From NCBI GenBank assembly GCA_002428985.1, contig DIYL01000062.1:62001-126000 (forward strand): a DNA stretch of 64,000 nt. The letters are read 5' to 3'. This document shows positions 33,754 to 42,483 of the stretch, in pieces. Origin of the DNA: Anaerolineales bacterium UBA6055 (GTDB lineage Bacteria > Chloroflexota > Anaerolineae > Aggregatilineales > Phototrophicaceae). A program made the position numbers and the translations under genes. Numbering within the stretch: the first letter of the stretch is position 1; each line of letters begins with the position of its first letter. The notes below the pieces were generated by a model, which ran no database searches, was not told the origin of the DNA, and saw only the letters and a list, made by a program, of their open reading frames with translations.

Positions 33754-35466
33754 TTAGGGTAGCATCAATTTAAGAAATTCTTCTTCGGCTTCAACAGTCC
33801 ATTCGCGTCCCTCATGCAATTTGTCATAGACTGTTGGCAACACATCTTTTAGATCGGGAAGGGCTGTCAAGGGCATGTCTTTAATGTGCGGGAAGATGAC
33901 CACTTTGCCGGGGAAGGTTGTGTCATAAACAGCTTTCAGACCATCATATACTGCACTCAATGACCCGACTGCCGCTACTGCGCGATTCGGTGAGAGTTCA
34001 CCGGATTCCGCTTGGCTGAGCATCAGTCGTAAATCATCAATGGTTGATGCCGAATGTCCGATATGGCGGATGTTGTTGAGATAGAAGTCTTCGATATTCA
34101 CAGCAACTTTTGTACCACGAGCTACACCAGCAAAGACATTCATCACGCCTTTTGGTGCAAGGTAAGTCGCTGCATCAGCAATCACAGGGGGCACGGGTGC
34201 CATGACAATGATGTCGTCAAATGGTTGCTCTTTGAACGGTGCCATGCCTTCAGCATATGTTTCTTTTTCTATCGGGTTTAAGCAAATGAATTCAATACCT
34301 TTAGCTTCGGCTTCGGCTGCGAAACTTTCCTTTAAATCATTAAGTCGCACATCGCTGATGTCTGTGCAAACGATGGTCTTCGGCCCGTTCGCGACTTGAA
34401 TAGCACGTTGGACGTGCATGCGTCCCATTGGTCCACCGGCACCGACAAACCACACGCGTCCTTCTGGATGGAGTGTCGACCGCACAGGCACATCACTGTA
34501 AGCACGGGCAATATCGGGGTCACTTCCGCCGACATACACCCAACGATTATAGTGGACACGCCCCATATCAATCTCAACCTTGCGCGATGGCGCTTCCTCA
34601 GCGATCACTGCAGCGATGCCAAAGTCTGCTAAGAATACGCTGACTGTCTCAATCATGTCAGGGTCAGCACCAAGGATGACGATGTCATCTACTTTATCTA
34701 CAGTCGGTTGCGTTGGATCATCGACCTCAATCACTTCGATATCCAATGCACTTGCTTGCTCAATCAACCATGCTTTGAATTGTTCTGGTACATTGGTCAA
34801 CATCAACTTTTCTGGATGTGACTCTTCGTCAAAACCCGCGCCAATGGTGTAATCTTGAGTGCCAGATTCTGTTCCGACAATCCATGTTGTTCCGCCCGAT
34901 TTGAGGCTGGTACGATATTCTAGTTGATATGCGGCAATGACACATGCCCACGGTTCGGTGAGTGCGCTTTCCGCATACCCTGTGGTTTCCTGTACGGGAA
35001 TCAAATAGTTACCATGGTCACCGTTGAGGATACGTTGGTCGATCTTGCCATATTTGGATAGACCACCTTGAATTTCGTAGCCATAAGCATAACCAACACC
35101 ATCAACCCAAATATCTGCCTGAATGATATAGCGATCACCGACATTGTATTCTTCACGAAGGTTATCCCCTACACCCACAACTGTCATGCTAACCTCATGA
35201 CCTAGCACAATGGGATCAGCTTTCATATCCCGATAGATACGCGGGTGATTTTCACCGAGATTCAGCACTTTAATATCAGAAAAACACAAACCACAGGCAT
35301 CATGACGTACGAGTAACTCATCGGCACCAATGTCTGGCATATCAACATCAATGAGTTTTTCATCTAAACCGAGATTCTCAAACCCCGAACCATATAGGGG
35401 CCAGACCTTATTGTGATCGGGCACTGCGTCTTCCGCGGACTTGAATTGTACTAATTTGTCAGCCAT
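33754..35466 (-). CDS. Large zinc-dependent MDR dehydrogenase with apparent duplicated Rossmann domain
   Basis: A 570-residue member of the medium-chain dehydrogenase family (usual length 340-410). The N-terminal GroES-like part has DACGLCFSD (zinc cysteine) and VLGHEV (His-Glu), but no four-cysteine structural-zinc lobe, as in sorbose-1-phosphate reductase-like enzymes. From about residue 190 there are two successive Rossmann-like units: a degenerate one (WIVGTESG ... DDIVILGADP ... RWVYVGGS) and a regular one (WFVGAGGPMG ... DDIIVMAPVP ... RHIGHS). The beta-strand pattern and endings match between them. Only the second has the GxGGxxG loop. It is coupled to the SrlD-like gene, suggesting ketose-phosphate or polyol oxidation; the real substrate is unknown. 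Confidence 0.8.
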   Translation of the reverse strand: MADKLVQFKSAEDAVPDHNKVWPLYGSGFENLGLDEKLIDVDMPDIGADELLVRHDACGLCFSDIKVLNLGENHPRIYRDMKADPIVLGHEVSMTVVGVGDNLREEYNVGDRYIIQADIWVDGVGYAYGYEIQGGLSKYGKIDQRILNGDHGNYLIPVQETTGYAESALTEPWACVIAAYQLEYRTSLKSGGTTWIVGTESGTQDYTIGAGFDEESHPEKLMLTNVPEQFKAWLIEQASALDIEVIEVDDPTQPTVDKVDDIVILGADPDMIETVSVFLADFGIAAVIAEEAPSRKVEIDMGRVHYNRWVYVGGSDPDIARAYSDVPVRSTLHPEGRVWFVGAGGPMGRMHVQRAIQVANGPKTIVCTDISDVRLNDLKESFAAEAEAKGIEFICLNPIEKETYAEGMAPFKEQPFDDIIVMAPVPPVIADAATYLAPKGVMNVFAGVARGTKVAVNIEDFYLNNIRHIGHSASTIDDLRLMLSQAESGELSPNRAVAAVGSLSAVYDGLKAVYDTTFPGKVVIFPHIKDMPLTALPDLKDVLPTVYDKLHEGREWTVEAEEEFLKLMLP

Positions 35467-35548
35467 ATTTGAGCGTCCTGTCTAACTATCCTTATCCATA
35501 ATATACACAAACTCCCACTTCAAAATAACACGACACCTGCCGTGCCTG

Positions 35549-36901
35549 CTATTTCCCCAACATATCGAGAATGGCATTTGGTTCCATCTCAGAAGTAATC
35601 GACTTGAGTTTTTCTTCGCTCGGAGTCACTGTATAGCCAATCTTTGTAAAGAAAGCATTACGTTCCTTACGGGTTGGTAGCGACGATTTTGCCCAATCAC
35701 TCTGGAAACCCATCGATAGAGTACGTTGTAAGACGGTGTGCCCATAAATGAAATGAGCACCGTCCAGAAAGGCTTGGCGTACGGGCTTTAGTTCGGGTGC
35801 GTCGAAGTCATCAATATGCTTCTGTCCGAAGCTATTCATCTCTGTTCCGATGTTAAGCGGCAAATCGAGTTCCCCCGCAATTTTCACAACATCATACAGA
35901 TTTTGTACTTTGACTTTTTTCAACTCGGGATCAGCGATGTCCCAATTTCGATTAGGAACAATATTAAATGCCACTGCGCCCTGATTAATCATCAACTCTA
36001 GCACGTCGCCAATAGCTTGTTCGCCTTCCGAGAGTCCGTCTAACCATGCTACACAGGGGAGTGCACCACAGGCAATACTCAGCGCGTTAAGTGACTCGGT
36101 TTGCGGGAAAGTATCAGGTCCCGGTTGAACATAGCCGACTCCGCCACGTTTCATCAATTTAGCACGTACCAAATTTTGTAGACCTGCACTGTCTGGTAGT
36201 AGTGGGCTAACATCCTCACTACCGACACCGAGTTTGCCCACCCAGAATGTCGCCAAATCGCCATCTATGTGTTGTGCTTTGGTGACATACGCTAACGCAA
36301 TATGACGTTCTGTTGGTGTACCACCCGGTGCGAGTGGCATCACATCTTCGTCATAGTCAAGGGTTAAGGGCGACAAATGCGGATTAATACGCTCAATCAA
36401 GCCTTGATTGCGGCGTGTCGCCCGATCACGCAAGTCAACAAGAATACTCTGAGCAGATTCAGGAACATCGCTTGATGTAAAGCCAATCCCCATATGATAG
36501 AGAACACCTGGTTCTCCCGGCGAATTAATTTCTTTGGTCGCAAGTTCCGGTACGAATACACGCGTTTCGATACCGGCACTACCGCGCACCCCCAGCATAT
36601 CGCAAGCGTTGAGGAATTCCTCCACCCCATCTAATACATCAAAATCGACGATACCTAACAACTTGTATCCACGTCGTTTTGCCAGCCAAACCAATGCCGA
36701 TGGTGAATATCCATAGGCATTAAACGAGAAGAACGTATGGCAATGCATATTGGCGACGGTGGTTTCTGGTTCTAGGTCGACTATGCCTTGTTCTGCGGCA
36801 GTCTTGAGTTCGGCGAGTGCTTCGGCACGTACATCAGGGGAAAAATCGTTGAGCATAGTTTCCAGTTCGGCGATGCGTTTATCACCATTAGGTAAAGTCA
36901 T
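35549..36901 (-). CDS. PHP-domain protein
   Basis: A 450-residue soluble protein. An N-terminal helix bundle (residues 1-50) precedes a PHP metal-hydrolase domain with NMHCHTFFSFNAYG (HxH), LLGIVDFDVLDGV and a conserved GIETRVF (acidic ligand). Its last part holds EMNSFGQKHIDDF and a GHTVLQ histidine. PHP proteins are metal-dependent phosphoesterases, such as histidinol-phosphatase or DNA polymerase exonuclease. The sugar-catabolism context suggests a sugar-phosphate phosphatase or an isomerase-like activity (inference). The gene lies 82 bp from the dehydrogenase start and probably leads the transcript that continues into it. GAGGG is 12 bases from the ATG. Confidence 0.75.
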   Translation of the reverse strand: MTLPNGDKRIAELETMLNDFSPDVRAEALAELKTAAEQGIVDLEPETTVANMHCHTFFSFNAYGYSPSALVWLAKRRGYKLLGIVDFDVLDGVEEFLNACDMLGVRGSAGIETRVFVPELATKEINSPGEPGVLYHMGIGFTSSDVPESAQSILVDLRDRATRRNQGLIERINPHLSPLTLDYDEDVMPLAPGGTPTERHIALAYVTKAQHIDGDLATFWVGKLGVGSEDVSPLLPDSAGLQNLVRAKLMKRGGVGYVQPGPDTFPQTESLNALSIACGALPCVAWLDGLSEGEQAIGDVLELMINQGAVAFNIVPNRNWDIADPELKKVKVQNLYDVVKIAGELDLPLNIGTEMNSFGQKHIDDFDAPELKPVRQAFLDGAHFIYGHTVLQRTLSMGFQSDWAKSSLPTRKERNAFFTKIGYTVTPSEEKLKSITSEMEPNAILDMLGK

Positions 36902-36953
36902 GTAGTCTAACCCTCACTATATCAACTTGATTTAATAAATATTTTTTCAATAT

Positions 36954-36973
36954 GAAAGTAAACGAAAGTAAAT
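36954..36973. promoter_or_regulatory. Tandem 10-bp repeat upstream of the PHP/dehydrogenase operon
   Basis: GAAAGTAAAC and GAAAGTAAAT lie head to tail, exactly one helical turn apart, 53 bp before the PHP start codon in an AT-rich gap. A regulator binding site is the simplest reading. Confidence 0.45.
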
Positions 36974-37053
36974 AAAATTTCATTTAGTTGCATTTGATTT
37001 ACATTTATCTTTATTTTAATTCGAATTGTCAATTCTTGCTATAGGTTCTTGTG

Positions 37054-37083
37054 AGGGAGCGGACATACAAACGTACATCCGCC
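37054..37083 (-). terminator. Hairpin after the 2,5-dioxovalerate dehydrogenase gene
   Basis: On the minus strand, GGGCGGA pairs with TCCGCTCCC around an interior mismatch and a small loop, 16 bp past the stop. There is no T run, so termination may depend on Rho, or it may be a processing hairpin. Confidence 0.45.
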
Positions 37084-37098
37084 CATGATCTTTATATC

Positions 37099-38664
37099 TT
37101 AAAGGGAAGCGTCGCTATATTGATTGTCTACAATGCGCATGATGCCGAGTGGGTTAGCATCTTTGAGTGCGTCGGGTAACAGCGTTTGTGGCATACTCTG
37201 GAAGGCAATCGGACGCATAAAGCGATACAGTGCGGTCATACCGACTGAAGTTGTTCCGGGGGCTGTTGTTGCTGGATAGGGGCCGCCATGTTGCATCGAA
37301 TAGACGACAGCAACACCTGTTGGATACCCGTTCCAGATAACACGACCAGATTTTTCACGCATCAACACTAATACATCTTGAAGACTATCGACTTCATCTT
37401 CTTCAGCTTGAATTGTTGTTGTTAGATTGCCTTCAACAACTTCGAGTGTTTTCTTGATGTCATCCATATCTTCACAGAGTACAAATAACGTGACAGGACC
37501 GAAATGTTCAATCTGTAGTTCTTCATCGGCACGAACCTCGGCAGCGGTCGTCTCCATGACTGTGTTACGATAGCAGAAGAAATCGCTATCATCGACAGCT
37601 TCACCACCTGTCAAAATGCTGATGCTATTTTTGGTTTTTGTCGCATTGACGGCTTTCTCTAAGCCACTTTCAATTGCGCCGTTTAAGAGGACGCCTTCAG
37701 GTTTATCTGTCATCTGCGCTGTGACAGATTCAATAAACGCTTGGGTTGCATCAGTATTTTCCATCAAGATTAAACCGGGGTTGGTACAAAATTGCCCTGT
37801 GCCCAAGGTGACAGAATTGACGAGACCTTCTGCAATGTCAGCACTACGGCTTGTGAGTGCCTTTTGTGTGATTACAACTGGATTAATACTGCCCATCTCG
37901 GCAAATACAGGAATAGGTTTTGGACGTTGAGCCGCTGTATTGTAGATAGCCCGTCCACCGCGTAAAGATCCGGTGAAACCTACAGCTTCAATGCCTTCGT
38001 GCTCAACTAGATTTTGTCCAACTTCAATTGTACTGCCCTGAATCATGGAGAACATGCCCGCAGGGAAATCTTGTGCTTTGACTGCTTCTGTGAGTGCATG
38101 CGCGAACAGTTCGCTGGTTGCTGGATGCCCCGGATGTCCTTTAACCACGACTGGACAACCTGCTGCAAACGCTGATGCCGTATCGCCACCGGCAACTGCA
38201 AATGCGAATGGGAAGTTACTTGCGGAAAATACAGCAATAGGTCCAATTGGAAATTGCATCTGACGAATATTAGGTTCAGTATCAATAATTGCGCGTACAT
38301 ATGACCCGTCACGCAACAAATTACCAAAGGCGCGCAATTGCCCTGTGGTACGTCCACGCTCTCCTGTTAGGCGGGGTAGACCAAGCCCAGTTTCCATATC
38401 GGCCGTTTCGAGTAGCTCATCGCCGAGTGCCTCAATTTGAGTGGCAACCTCATCTAGGAAATCGGCTAATTTACTAGCGGGATAGGTACGGACCTCTTTA
38501 AACGCGTCTACCGCTGCTTCAACTGCGAGGTTAATTTCATCGGATGTCGCATTATAAAACTGAATGTCACCCTCAGCTTTAGTACGTGGGTTTACACTGG
38601 TAAATGTCTCATTTCCATTACCAGAGATTGTGCCTGCAATATAATTTTTACCTGTAAGTTGCAT
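37099..38664 (-). CDS. 2,5-dioxovalerate (alpha-ketoglutarate semialdehyde) dehydrogenase
   Basis: A 521-residue aldehyde dehydrogenase of the KGSADH group. It holds PIGPIAVFSASNFPFAFAVA (NADP-binding entrance), VVKGHPGHPATSEL, GFTGSLRGGRA, EMGSINP with the general-base Glu, and GTGQFCTNPG with the catalytic Cys. It oxidises 2,5-dioxopentanoate to 2-oxoglutarate, the last step of non-phosphorylating sugar-acid routes. I start at ATG 38664 (MQLTGKNY), where GAGGG lies 7 bases upstream; the longer frame runs into the upstream gene. It begins 13 bp after the DHDPS-family gene, forming a two-gene operon that would turn a 2-keto-3-deoxy sugar acid into 2-oxoglutarate. Confidence 0.9.
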   Translation of the reverse strand: MQLTGKNYIAGTISGNGNETFTSVNPRTKAEGDIQFYNATSDEINLAVEAAVDAFKEVRTYPASKLADFLDEVATQIEALGDELLETADMETGLGLPRLTGERGRTTGQLRAFGNLLRDGSYVRAIIDTEPNIRQMQFPIGPIAVFSASNFPFAFAVAGGDTASAFAAGCPVVVKGHPGHPATSELFAHALTEAVKAQDFPAGMFSMIQGSTIEVGQNLVEHEGIEAVGFTGSLRGGRAIYNTAAQRPKPIPVFAEMGSINPVVITQKALTSRSADIAEGLVNSVTLGTGQFCTNPGLILMENTDATQAFIESVTAQMTDKPEGVLLNGAIESGLEKAVNATKTKNSISILTGGEAVDDSDFFCYRNTVMETTAAEVRADEELQIEHFGPVTLFVLCEDMDDIKKTLEVVEGNLTTTIQAEEDEVDSLQDVLVLMREKSGRVIWNGYPTGVAVVYSMQHGGPYPATTAPGTTSVGMTALYRFMRPIAFQSMPQTLLPDALKDANPLGIMRIVDNQYSDASL

Positions 38665-38677
38665 AAATAACCCTCTT

Positions 38678-39589
38678 TTAATTTTGTGAAATACGTAAAT
38701 CAAGTCCATCAACTATATCAAAAATTGCAGTCATATCATACTCATGGAAATCAACTGTAGGGCGACGAACATAGGCGGAGTCGATGTATCCAGCGCGTTT
38801 CATCAATTGTTTGCGGACATGTAATGAATATTCGTGTCCATGACCCGATACAGCTTTGACGAGTTTGTCGGCGTTTTGCAGGATTTCTTGTGCTTCTTTT
38901 TGTCCACCTGTTGACCATTCTTTCCATGCATCGATAAAGACTTCATTAAATCCGACACCTGGGATTAAACCCGCCGCACCATTTTCTAATTCTTTAATGA
39001 CTGTGATGCCACCGCCACCACCAAACATTTTACGGCTATCATCGAGTAGTGGGGCAAGTTGCTTCATCTTATCAGGTGCACCGGGTCCTTCAATTTTGAA
39101 ATATTGGACATTTGCGGATTTATCAGCAATCTCTGCTAATGCCTCGGCAGGGAGTTCACAATGACTGTATTGTGGGATATGTGGCGACTGTTGCACAATG
39201 ATAGGTACATCAACTGCATTACCTAGTGTGATATAGTGGTCAACAAACGACTGTACCCCGTTATCCATTGTTGCAGGCGGAAGTGTCATAAGTGCCGCAG
39301 GTTTATATGGTGCATATTCTTTAGCTTGTCGGATAGCAGCTTCGGTACTCCCTGATGCAATGCCAACAATCAATGGCACATGACCTGATACCTCATGTGC
39401 GACAATTTTGACTGCATCAAGCCGCTCACTATCGGTCAACTTATAAGCTTCGCTAGCAAATCCGTTAATGCCTAACGCATGGACACCACCGTCCAATTCG
39501 AATCGGACGATGTCGCGTAACCCGTCAGCATCAATATCGCCATTGTCATTAAATGGTATAAAAACGATGGGTGCAATTCCCTGTATCAT
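38678..39589 (-). CDS. Dihydrodipicolinate synthase-family dehydratase/aldolase (sugar-acid type)
   Basis: A 303-residue TIM-barrel class I lyase. The Schiff-base lysine lies in YFKIEGPGAP (about residue 162), with QQSPHIPQYS where DHDPS has its Tyr-containing YNxP strand, and GGGGGITVIKEL after it. The loss of the DHDPS tyrosine motif and the partner KGSADH gene point to a 2-keto-3-deoxy acid dehydratase (KdgD- or arabonate-type) rather than lysine synthesis. I start at ATG 39589 (MIQGIAP), which has GGGGAAG ahead; the extension to 39628 lacks one. It is the first gene of the minus-strand pair and faces a palindromic control region. Confidence 0.85.
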   Translation of the reverse strand: MIQGIAPIVFIPFNDNGDIDADGLRDIVRFELDGGVHALGINGFASEAYKLTDSERLDAVKIVAHEVSGHVPLIVGIASGSTEAAIRQAKEYAPYKPAALMTLPPATMDNGVQSFVDHYITLGNAVDVPIIVQQSPHIPQYSHCELPAEALAEIADKSANVQYFKIEGPGAPDKMKQLAPLLDDSRKMFGGGGGITVIKELENGAAGLIPGVGFNEVFIDAWKEWSTGGQKEAQEILQNADKLVKAVSGHGHEYSLHVRKQLMKRAGYIDSAYVRRPTVDFHEYDMTAIFDIVDGLDLRISQN

Positions 39590-39669
39590 AATGTCTTCCC
39601 CAAGATAAGTTTTATAAAACATGTCCATTTCCTATTTTGATACCGTTTTATAGTATCACTGGACAGTAC

Positions 39670-39688
39670 ATGATATATCATATATGAT
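39670..39688. promoter_or_regulatory. Overlapping palindromes in the divergent control region
   Basis: ATGATATATCAT (39670-39681) and ATCATATATGAT (39677-39688) are each perfect 12-bp palindromes sharing ATCAT. They lie between the sugar-acid operon (leftwards) and the RmlD-like gene (rightwards). The form suits a dimeric repressor such as a GntR/FCD-type regulator (inference). Confidence 0.5.
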
Positions 39689-39740
39689 TTGTGGTAGACT
39701 TTCAATTTACTTATTAAAATAGATTTTGAGGTGTCGGCTT

Positions 39741-40709
39741 ATGCGTGTATATATCACTGGTGGTACGGGTTTAGTCGGGAGTAATGTCATCCGACTCATG
39801 CGCCTACGTGACGATATAGAGATTATTGCCTCGCAATACGGTCCTGAACCCGAATGGGACTATGATTATCAACTTGATCCGCTTGATCTGTCAGATACAG
39901 AAGCTTGTCGTAATACGATCATCACACATAAACCAGATGTTGTGATCCATTGCGCAGCGATACTTGATCAGGTCTTTATGTATGAAAAACGTGAAATTTC
40001 ATGGAAGATGACTGTCGACAGTAATCTTGCATTTGCACACGCCTGTGCCGAAGTGGGTGCGCGCTATGTGTTTGTCTCCTCGGATTGGGTGTTTGATGGA
40101 CAAGAACCACTTGTTACAGAAGACTCGCCACCGCATCCTGTGAATTTCTACGGTATCATGAAAACGGTATCCGAGCGCGATATTATGGGGGTGCCTAATT
40201 TAAGCTATGGTATTGGGCGGTTAGCGGGTGTTTACGGATTGAATTATAGTAATCCGAGCTTACTGCGCAAGGATAATGGGATGGGATTTGATTTCATTAA
40301 CTATGTGATTGACCAACTATCTAATAACCGCGTTGCTGAAATTTGGACAGGACCTAAAGTAAACGAAGTTGCACATGGGACACTCGCATCTGACGGTGCA
40401 GATATGCTGTTACGCGTTGCAAACTATGACGGTAATGGAATTTTTCATTGTTGGGGGAGTGAAGCCATTAGCCGACTACAACTGGCTCATCATCTAGCCG
40501 ACTTGTTTGATGTCAATCATGCGCTTATTGCCCCTGTACCGACTGACCCCAAAGTTCTCGATGCACATCGCCATGTCAGTATTCCGTTTCGGATTGTCAC
40601 CAGTATAGAAAAAACAGCAAAACGCCTCGGACGGCAAGCATTGGGTGTACAAGACGCACTACACGACTTCAAAAAGCAGTGGGATGCGTTCTACGCGCCA
40701 ACAAGATAG
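39741..40709 (+). CDS. RmlD-like NAD(P)-dependent sugar reductase/epimerase (extended SDR)
   Basis: A 322-residue extended SDR of the dTDP-4-dehydrorhamnose reductase group: TGGTGLVGSNV at the N-terminus, VIHCAAIL, SSDWVFDG (the RmlD-type loop) and YGIMK as the YxxxK active site. A typical member reduces a 4-keto sugar nucleotide with NADPH. Here it stands next to sugar-acid catabolic genes rather than rml genes, so it could act on a free sugar or lactone. I start at ATG 39741, with GAGGTG upstream; the longer frame uses TTG 39726. It is followed 9 bp later by a SUKH-family gene. Confidence 0.82.
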   Translation: MRVYITGGTGLVGSNVIRLMRLRDDIEIIASQYGPEPEWDYDYQLDPLDLSDTEACRNTIITHKPDVVIHCAAILDQVFMYEKREISWKMTVDSNLAFAHACAEVGARYVFVSSDWVFDGQEPLVTEDSPPHPVNFYGIMKTVSERDIMGVPNLSYGIGRLAGVYGLNYSNPSLLRKDNGMGFDFINYVIDQLSNNRVAEIWTGPKVNEVAHGTLASDGADMLLRVANYDGNGIFHCWGSEAISRLQLAHHLADLFDVNHALIAPVPTDPKVLDAHRHVSIPFRIVTSIEKTAKRLGRQALGVQDALHDFKKQWDAFYAPTR

Positions 40710-40718
40710 GCTGAACAT

Positions 40719-41156
40719 ATGTGGCTTCAATTCGTTCGACAACTTGATTCCAACTGTAAGACACATGCACCATTGTCTGAGGAGTGGATAGACAAGGGAC
40801 TTGCTGAGCTTAATGTTAAACTCAGCGAGAGCTTGAAATCATTTCTATTGGAAACAGACGGGCTCTACGACTATAAGCAGTTCTTGTGGATCGTCTGGAA
40901 TGTCCGTGATTTAGCTGCTTACAACTTAGCAATGCGCAATGACGAGACATTCGCAGCAAGGGGATATACATTCGATGATGTATTCTTCTTCTCGAATGCT
41001 GGAGTTGGCGGTATCTTATTTGGCTTTCCGATTGTAGATGGCTTGATAGAAGAGAAGATTATCGCATTCTATCCTGCAAACGGTGAGCGCGTCGATAAAG
41101 CTGAAAACCTTGAAGCATATTTGTTGGGATGGTTTCAAGGTAGTCTCAAGGTTTAA
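40719..41156 (+). CDS. SMI1/KNR4 (SUKH) family protein
   Basis: A 145-residue protein with the SUKH pattern: LNVKLSESLKSFLLETDGLY near residue 38 (the L-P-x-x-[FY]-x-x-F-L-x-x-x-x-G core), a central WIVWNVRDL strand, then VFFFSNAGVGGILFGFP with acidic C-terminal residues. Bacterial SUKH proteins are often immunity proteins to nuclease toxins, but many are solitary. No toxin gene is near, so no immunity role can be claimed. It is probably co-transcribed with the RmlD-like gene (9-bp gap). Confidence 0.72.
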   Translation: MWLQFVRQLDSNCKTHAPLSEEWIDKGLAELNVKLSESLKSFLLETDGLYDYKQFLWIVWNVRDLAAYNLAMRNDETFAARGYTFDDVFFFSNAGVGGILFGFPIVDGLIEEKIIAFYPANGERVDKAENLEAYLLGWFQGSLKV

Positions 41157-41260
41157 CTGAGTACAAAACAAAACACTGTGATCATAAAACACGAGAAAAT
41201 TCCAAGCACATTTTATTATGCTTTGTATCTTTGAAATCATATTATTAGGAGAATTCTATT

Positions 41261-42415
41261 ATGAAAGCACTCACATTAAATGCCGAATGGGCACCAAAAC
41301 CTGAATACCAAATGTCAGATCGTGAACGCGAAACCCGTAAAATTCGAAATGGCTTCATGGTGTGGAAGAACCCATCCCTTGATTTAGGCGAAGTTCCTGA
41401 CCCGACTCCCGAACCCGATGAAGTCATTCTTGAAATTAAAGCTGTCGGAATATGTGGTTCGGATATGCACATGTATGAAGCCGCTGATGATGGCTACATG
41501 TTGTATCCAGGATATGTGACTGCGCCTAATATCCTCGGGCATGAATTTGCAGGTAAAGTCGTCGAAGTCGGCTCTAAAGTGACTGAATTACAAGTTGGTG
41601 ATCTAGTCGCAGTTGAAGAAATCCAATGGTGTGGGGTGTGTACAGCTTGTCGACGGGGATTTGTAAACCATTGCCAAAATATGGAAGAACTTGGTTTTAC
41701 GACACCCGGTGCAATGGCGCAATATACACCTGTTCGAGCAAAATACTGCTGGAAACTTGATGAAATTGCCGAACAATTTGGTGAAGAAGAGGCACTCGTT
41801 ATGGGTGCAATGGTCGAACCGACAGGTGTGTCATATCAGGGGATGTTCAACCGCTTGCATAATTGGCAACCGGGCAATAATGTAGTGATCTTTGGTGCAG
41901 GTCCTATCGGTCTAGCCGCCGAGGCACTGGCCATTGCTGCTGGTGCAGGTAAGGTGATCATGTTTGACCCATCTGCAAGTCGTCGTAGAGTTGCAGATGA
42001 CATGGGGGCATCAGCCTCACTCAGCCCGATTGATATTGATCTTGATGAAGCTATCCTCGAATTAACACTGGGGCGTGGTGTAGATTATGTGATCGAATGT
42101 GCGGGTGTCGCTGATAAGACCATAGAACCGCTCAACAGATGTTTGGCTGTGAATGCTTCAATCATTGATATTGGTATGGGTGGCAAACGGCCGACATTAC
42201 CAACCGTGACCTATAAACAACAGGGTGTTCAATTGGCAGGATCACTAGGGCATTCAGGTAGTGGAACATTCCAGAATGTCATTCGCTTGATGGCAGCAGG
42301 GCGGATTGATATGCGCAAGATGGTCAGTGCACGTATGCCGTTAGATGATGCGCTGTCAGCATTTAAACGGCTTGAAAGTCGTGAAGACGCGAAGATTATT
42401 TTACAACCTAATTAA
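41261..42415 (+). CDS. Zinc-dependent dehydrogenase, scyllo-inosose 3-dehydrogenase (IolM)-like
   Basis: A 384-residue MDR enzyme. The N-terminal extension KALTLNAEWAPKPEYQM and VWKNPSLDLGEVPDP resembles Thermotoga-type IolM more than threonine dehydrogenase. Catalytic zinc ligands are in GICGSDMHM and GHEFAG, with a structural-zinc lobe CGVCTACRRGFVNHC, and NAD binding at FGAGPIGLAAE. The C-terminal GSLGHSGSGTFQNVI also follows IolM. The reaction would be NAD-dependent oxidation of an inosose or related cyclitol/sugar. It has a good ribosome site (AGGAG, 9 bases) and its own upstream gap. Confidence 0.82.
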   Translation: MKALTLNAEWAPKPEYQMSDRERETRKIRNGFMVWKNPSLDLGEVPDPTPEPDEVILEIKAVGICGSDMHMYEAADDGYMLYPGYVTAPNILGHEFAGKVVEVGSKVTELQVGDLVAVEEIQWCGVCTACRRGFVNHCQNMEELGFTTPGAMAQYTPVRAKYCWKLDEIAEQFGEEEALVMGAMVEPTGVSYQGMFNRLHNWQPGNNVVIFGAGPIGLAAEALAIAAGAGKVIMFDPSASRRRVADDMGASASLSPIDIDLDEAILELTLGRGVDYVIECAGVADKTIEPLNRCLAVNASIIDIGMGGKRPTLPTVTYKQQGVQLAGSLGHSGSGTFQNVIRLMAAGRIDMRKMVSARMPLDDALSAFKRLESREDAKIILQPN

Positions 42416-42417
42416 GG

Positions 42418-42423
42418 TATAAT
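42418..42423 (+). promoter_or_regulatory. Possible -10 box (TATAAT) for the small membrane gene
   Basis: A perfect TATAAT lies 3 bp after the dehydrogenase stop and 61 bp before the small gene's ATG. No clear -35 is seen, and read-through from the upstream gene is equally possible. Confidence 0.35.
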
Positions 42424-42483
42424 CGCATTGTGGAGGCAGTCTGTTGCTGCCTCTCTAACTGCAAATTATATGGATACAAATTA

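Noticed and set aside
40719..41156. Toxin-immunity locus based on the SUKH-family gene.
   Set aside because: No toxin or polymorphic secreted protein is nearby; the gene sits in a metabolic context.
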